A stretch of DNA of 8,045 bases, taken from NCBI GenBank assembly GCA_919902485.1, contig CAKKRB010000251.1, positions 1 through 8,045 on the forward strand, in the 5' to 3' direction. Below the pieces are notes generated by a model, which had not been told where the DNA came from, did no database searches, and saw only the letters and a list, made by a program, of their open reading frames with translations. Source of the stretch: Omnitrophica bacterium GWA2_41_15 (GTDB taxonomy: Bacteria > Omnitrophota > Gorgyraeia > Gorgyraeales > Gorgyraeaceae). Positions 5,605 to 8,045 of the stretch are shown in pieces (positions within the stretch are counted from its first letter, which is position 1; the number at the start of each line of letters is the position of its first letter). A program made the translations under genes and the position numbers.

Positions 5605-6498
5605 ATGGTAAAAACTTTGATTGTTTTATTATTTTTCTGCGCGGTTTTTGTGACGCCTTGCTTTGCCCAGGAGGATACGATAGAAATCGATTCGCAGGTT
5701 ATAAGCATAAACTCTGACAAGGAATACGTCATAATCAAAGCGGGGTGGAATCAGGGCATTGAGATAGGCGACGGCCTTATTATACACAGAGGTGGTGATA
5801 AAATTGCAGAGGCGCAGGTAATAGAGGTAAGGCCTGATGTTTCTGCCGCGGAAATATTAAACGTAGAAAAAGAACAGATAAAAGAGCTTGTAGAGCAGGT
5901 GATCGAGAAAAAAAAGGAAATAAAAGAAGGCGACAGCATCCTTATTGTTAAAAAAGCAAGAAAATATTACGCAAGAGGCAATCAGGTTTACCGCGAGCAA
6001 AAAAAATCAAAATGGACTACCCTTCTTGGATCCAGCGCTGAAATTGAGTCAGCCGCGCCTGTAGAAACCGTAGGCTCAGGAGGAATTGAAACCATAAGGC
6101 CTGGCAGGGTTCATGTAACGCAGGGAGGCAGCATTGTAAGGGCTGACATAGAAGCTGATTCAAGCACGGTTTTTTCATATGCATTGATGGCGTTAAGGGA
6201 AAACGGGTATTCTGTCTTATTCTCAAACAGGACCTCAGGCCTTATTACAGCTGCCACCCCCATAGAACTTTCTATTATGAGCGAGTTGTGGGCAGATGCT
6301 CATGCAAGAATTGAACACAAACTGGTAGTATCTCTTGAGCTCAAAGATAAAACAGGGTCTACGGAATTAAATGTATCCGCGTTCAAAGAACATACTCAAA
6401 AAGGAAAGCAGGTAAAATTCCCAATCACAAGGGATTCAAGATATTACAATAACATGGTAGAGCTTGCTTCAAAAATAAAAGACCGCACAGGACATTGA
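5605..6498 (+). CDS. Secreted two-domain beta-rich protein of unknown function
   Basis: Read from the ATG at 5605 it has 297 residues and starts with a clear signal peptide: VK, a hydrophobic core to residue 16, and PCFA|Q with likely cleavage after Ala21. An upstream in-frame TTG (5566) would bury this signal and overlap the likely promoter. Residues about 26-118 form a small beta domain with Gly-Asp turns (IKAGWNQGIEIGDGLIIHRG, later IKEGDSILIV), similar in style to the C-terminal domain of FlgT-like envelope proteins. A short charged helix (86-107) sits inside it. Residues about 178-297 form a second domain (DSSTVFSYALMALRENGYSV, then SGLITAATP) that recalls the helix-grip fold of BamC/NlpB-like envelope proteins. 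No lipobox Cys follows the signal; the Cys at 19 precedes the cleavage site. It probably acts in the periplasm. Its stop overlaps the glycosylase start by 4 nt, but a shared function is not evident. Confidence 0.8.
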   Translation: MVKTLIVLLFFCAVFVTPCFAQEDTIEIDSQVISINSDKEYVIIKAGWNQGIEIGDGLIIHRGGDKIAEAQVIEVRPDVSAAEILNVEKEQIKELVEQVIEKKKEIKEGDSILIVKKARKYYARGNQVYREQKKSKWTTLLGSSAEIESAAPVETVGSGGIETIRPGRVHVTQGGSIVRADIEADSSTVFSYALMALRENGYSVLFSNRTSGLITAATPIELSIMSELWADAHARIEHKLVVSLELKDKTGSTELNVSAFKEHTQKGKQVKFPITRDSRYYNNMVELASKIKDRTGH

Positions 6499-7142
6499 AA
6501 GATAAAAGACTAAATCGATCTTTATTAAGGCTATATAACTCGCTTTACAGAAAATTCGGGCCAAGGCATTGGTGGCCGGGCAATACCAGGCTTGAGATAA
6601 TAATAGGCGCCATACTTACGCAAAATACAGCCTGGACCAATGTAGAAAAAGCTATCTGTAATTTAAAAAAAGAAAGGGTTTTGAATACAAAAGCCCTTTC
6701 TGTAATTCCGGAAAAAACTCTGGCGGAATTAATAAGGCCTTCAGGGTATTACAATATAAAAGCAGGCCGTATAAAGAATTTTCTGAAGTTTTTGAATACG
6801 CGTTACAAGGGTTCCTTAGGTACAATGTTTGGAACTGATCTTTACAGGCTGAGAGAAGAGCTTTTAAGCGTAAAAGGCATAGGCAGGGAAACAGCAGACA
6901 GCATTCTTTTATACGCCGGCAATAAGCCCATATTTGTAGTAGACGCGTATACAAAGAGAATATTTTCAAGGCATGGTTTCATAAGCAAAAACGCTGAATA
7001 CAAAGAAATACAGTCTTTGTTTATGGATAACCTGAGGCAAGATGCCGGATTATTCAATGAATTCCACGCGTTAATAGTGGAATTAGGCAAATCAATGTGC
7101 GGGTCAAAAAAACCATTGTGCGATATCTGCCCTTTGAGTTAA
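6495..7142 (+). CDS. Endonuclease III-related DNA glycosylase (MagIII/COG2231 type)
   Basis: A 215-residue HhH-GPD glycosylase. WWPGNTRLEIIIGAILTQNT (26-45) with TAWTNVEKAI is characteristic of the COG2231/MagIII branch, which removes alkylated bases such as 3-methyladenine in base excision repair. The helix-hairpin-helix reads LLSVKGIGRETAD (123-135); the Lys that gives endonuclease III its lyase activity is Glu132, while the catalytic Asp is kept as Asp150 in FVVDAYTKRI. A monofunctional glycosylase is therefore expected. The C-terminus has C202-X6-C209-X2-C212 and then stops after PLS, so the fourth Cys of the usual [4Fe-4S] loop (CX6CX2CX5C) is missing. The TTG at 6495 overlaps the previous TGA (TTGA); the start is the least certain part. 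The zinc-ribbon gene begins 22 nt downstream. Confidence 0.88.
   Translation: MKDKRLNRSLLRLYNSLYRKFGPRHWWPGNTRLEIIIGAILTQNTAWTNVEKAICNLKKERVLNTKALSVIPEKTLAELIRPSGYYNIKAGRIKNFLKFLNTRYKGSLGTMFGTDLYRLREELLSVKGIGRETADSILLYAGNKPIFVVDAYTKRIFSRHGFISKNAEYKEIQSLFMDNLRQDAGLFNEFHALIVELGKSMCGSKKPLCDICPLS
6671..6701 (-). terminator. Intragenic hairpin, terminator-like on the minus strand
   Basis: On the + strand AGAAAGGGTTTTG, a 4-nt loop AATA, then CAAAAGCCCTTTCT: a 13-bp stem with one bulged base. Read on the minus strand the hairpin is followed directly by seven T residues (6671-6665), the form of an intrinsic terminator. It lies inside the glycosylase gene, so it could only stop antisense transcription, or be a chance product of the sequence. 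Confidence 0.3.
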
Positions 7143-7154
7143 AACAGTCAAAAC

Positions 7155-7160
7155 AGGAGG
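7155..7160 (+). promoter_or_regulatory. Strong Shine-Dalgarno of the zinc-ribbon gene
   Basis: AGGAGG ends 4 nt before the ATG at 7165. It is one of only two strong ribosome sites in the window and supports this short gene, which would be missed by a length cut-off of 60 residues. Confidence 0.8.
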
Positions 7161-7164
7161 AAAA

Positions 7165-7344
7165 ATGCCGGAAGAGGTAAAGAAAAAACCAGAGGCAGTG
7201 GAGAAGCCGACTAATTGCATGAAGTGCAATAAAAGGCTAAAAAGAAAGGCATGGTATTATAAGAACAATGGCTACTATTGTTCTAAGGGCTGCTGGCAGC
7301 AGGCTGTTAAGGCTGCGGCTGCAAAAAAAGAGAAAAAAGCGTAA
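7165..7344 (+). CDS. Small zinc-ribbon protein (59 aa)
   Basis: A 59-residue protein with C18-MK-C21, 17 residues, then C39-SKG-C43 in the setting NGYYCSKGCW. The CX2C...CX3C arrangement with an aromatic YYC before the second pair is the layout of TRASH/YHS-like treble-clef zinc fingers. The rest is very basic and Ala/Lys-rich at both ends (EEVKKKPEAVEKP; AAAAKKEKKA), likely flexible and able to contact nucleic acid or an acidic partner. No signal peptide or membrane segment. Start and reality are supported by AGGAGG at 4 nt, by a stop 3 nt before the next gene, and by the Cys pattern. The genes on both sides (glycosylase, PilZ) do not reveal its job. Function unknown. Confidence 0.8.
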   Translation: MPEEVKKKPEAVEKPTNCMKCNKRLKRKAWYYKNNGYYCSKGCWQQAVKAAAAKKEKKA

Positions 7345-7347
7345 CCT

Positions 7348-7728
7348 ATGATTGAGCGCCGTAAAAATCTAAGGGCAAGAAAAAACATACCTCTTAAACT
7401 TGCAGACACTGGTTTTGACGTCATAACAGAAACAGTGGACATAAGTTCGTCAGGGGCTTATTGCAGGGTTACAAGAAACCTGCCTCCTATGTCCAGGATA
7501 GAGGTGATGCTCCTTGTTCCAGGGAAAGACGACGAAGCTGAAACCAAAAAAATAAGGTGCAAGGGCGTTGTCGTAAGGATAGAGCCCGCGATAATAAAAG
7601 ACGCTGACAGGGCCCATTATAACATAGCCATATTTTTTACGGATATTTCAAAAAAAGATCAGAAGACAGTGGAAGATTATGTGGCTTCCGGCAACATGAA
7701 TGCGGCAGAAATACATATAAACCAGTAA
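7348..7728 (+). CDS. PilZ domain protein
   Basis: A 126-residue PilZ protein, the third in this window. R5-KNL-R9 supplies the RxxxR motif and D31-I-S33-S-S-G36 the DxSxxG motif, so cyclic di-GMP binding is likely. The barrel strands follow (AYCRVTRNL, RIEVMLLVPG, RCKGVVVRIEP, YNIAIFFTDI) and a helix with a 20-residue polar tail ends the protein. A longer loop (residues 59-69, acidic and lysine-rich) separates two strands. It is predicted cytoplasmic. The ATG is 3 nt after the zinc-ribbon stop and its own stop is 1 nt before the DUF4416 ATG; there is no Shine-Dalgarno, so translation probably depends on the upstream gene. Pairing with DUF4416 is a context observation only. Confidence 0.9.
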   Translation: MIERRKNLRARKNIPLKLADTGFDVITETVDISSSGAYCRVTRNLPPMSRIEVMLLVPGKDDEAETKKIRCKGVVVRIEPAIIKDADRAHYNIAIFFTDISKKDQKTVEDYVASGNMNAAEIHINQ

Positions 7729-7729
7729 G

Positions 7730-8045
7730 ATGGGTAAGGCAAAAAAGCCAAAGAAAGTAAATCTTGTTATAGGAATGCTGGCAAAGGATAAAAAACTCTT
7801 CGATAAAGCCGAAGAGTTTTTTATTAATCTCTTTGGACCAATGGATTATAAAAGCCCCTTAATCCCATTCAGTTACACAAATTATTATAAAAAAGAAATG
7901 GGCGGCCCGTTAAAAAGAAAATTCATTTCCTTTAAAAAGCTCATTTCTCCGGGAAAAATAGCGAAGATAAAACTCCTTACGAATTCCCTTGAAGAAAAAT
8001 TCACCGCTCCAGCTGCGTGGGGGGGGGGGGGGGGGGGGGGGGCGG
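7730..8045 (+). CDS. DUF4416 family protein (3' truncated by window end)
   Basis: The gene starts 1 nt after the PilZ stop and runs open to the edge. The first 90 or so residues fit DUF4416: VNLVIGMLAKD (10-20), then EEFFINLFGPMDYKSPLIPF (28-47), then SYTNYYKKEMGGPLKRKF (48-65) and KLLTNSLEEKF near residue 81-91. The function of the family is unknown; it is small and cytoplasmic. After about base 8000 the sequence turns GC-rich and ends in a G-run, so the last codons (TAPAAWGGG...) are probably not genuine; the expected DUF4416 continuation (an Asp-Pro-Gly-containing segment) is not seen. A perfect 15-bp inverted repeat with T6 lies inside codons about 20-32. Confidence 0.78.
   Translation, partial: MGKAKKPKKVNLVIGMLAKDKKLFDKAEEFFINLFGPMDYKSPLIPFSYTNYYKKEMGGPLKRKFISFKKLISPGKIAKIKLLTNSLEEKFTAPAAWGGGGGGGA
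7788..7824 (+). terminator. Intragenic intrinsic-terminator-like hairpin
   Basis: Arms 7788-7802 (ATAAAAAACTCTTCG) and 7810-7824 are exact reverse complements with a 7-nt loop; the core CTCTTCG/CGAAGAG is flanked by A6 and T6, so it has terminator form on both strands. It sits about 60 nt into the DUF4416 gene, which is an odd place; it may attenuate that gene or be an accident of the Lys-Lys and Phe-Phe codons. Confidence 0.4.
8019..8042. other. Poly-G run at the contig edge, probable artefact
   Basis: Twenty-four consecutive G residues follow a short GC-rich stretch and are followed only by CGG at the end of the window. Nothing else in this AT-rich window resembles it. Long G runs at read ends are typical of two-colour sequencing chemistry losing signal. 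Confidence 0.85.

Noticed and set aside
8019..8042. Poly-G tract as a phase-variation element
   Set aside because: It sits at the contig edge in an AT-rich genome with no sequence beyond it; artefact is far more likely.

Overview
The window is AT-rich and very densely coded, with every supportable gene on the + strand. It most likely comes from an uncultured Omnitrophota (candidate phylum OP3, PVC superphylum) genome assembly. The evidence is a Minf_1886/TIGR04138-type protein (a family I associate with Planctomycetes, Verrucomicrobia and relatives), a DUF4416 protein, several stand-alone PilZ proteins, and signal peptides on otherwise unfamiliar proteins. The taxonomic call is inference; no marker gene is present. 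The left edge cuts a gene, and the right edge ends in a 24-G run that looks like a sequencing or assembly artefact.

Layout. (1) 1-663: two stand-alone PilZ proteins, the first cut by the window edge, the second with a near-consensus extended -10 promoter that puts the transcript start on or next to the ATG (leaderless). (2) 712-4979: a four-gene cluster and the most interesting part. It encodes a secreted protein with a transglutaminase-like Cys-His-Asp pattern and C-terminal TPRs, a radical SAM/SPASM enzyme, an HPr-kinase-like P-loop protein, and a PqqD-like (RiPP recognition element) protein with a long C-terminal tail that itself resembles a precursor peptide. The first three are joined by a 4-nt gap and an 8-nt overlap; the fourth has its own very strong Shine-Dalgarno. 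(3) 5083-5475: the Minf_1886 family gene, with a second near-leaderless consensus promoter, followed by a 16-bp inverted repeat. (4) 5605-7142: a secreted two-domain protein overlapping by 4 nt a MagIII/endonuclease-III-like DNA glycosylase. (5) 7165-8045: a 59-aa zinc-ribbon protein, a third PilZ protein and a truncated DUF4416 gene, tightly packed as one probable operon.

How the genes may work together. The radical SAM/SPASM enzyme, RRE protein and HprK-like kinase are the tool-kit of peptide-modification (RiPP) pathways, and B1-like (RRE), K-like (HprK) and perhaps B2-like (Cys-His-Asp) functions recall paeninodin-type lasso peptide clusters. Here there is no lasso cyclase; a radical SAM enzyme sits in its place, and no separate precursor gene is visible. 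The working hypothesis is that the PqqD-like protein carries its own substrate as a C-terminal tail ending in SACLPPPAEQP. This is inference from sequence reading only.

Translation signals are uneven: only two genes (the RRE/tail protein and the zinc ribbon) have a strong AGGAGG; others are leaderless or near-leaderless from recognisable promoters, or depend on overlap with the gene before. The longest gaps are 129 nt (5476-5604) and 103 nt (4980-5082). I saw no tRNA, rRNA, CRISPR, insertion sequence or phage gene.
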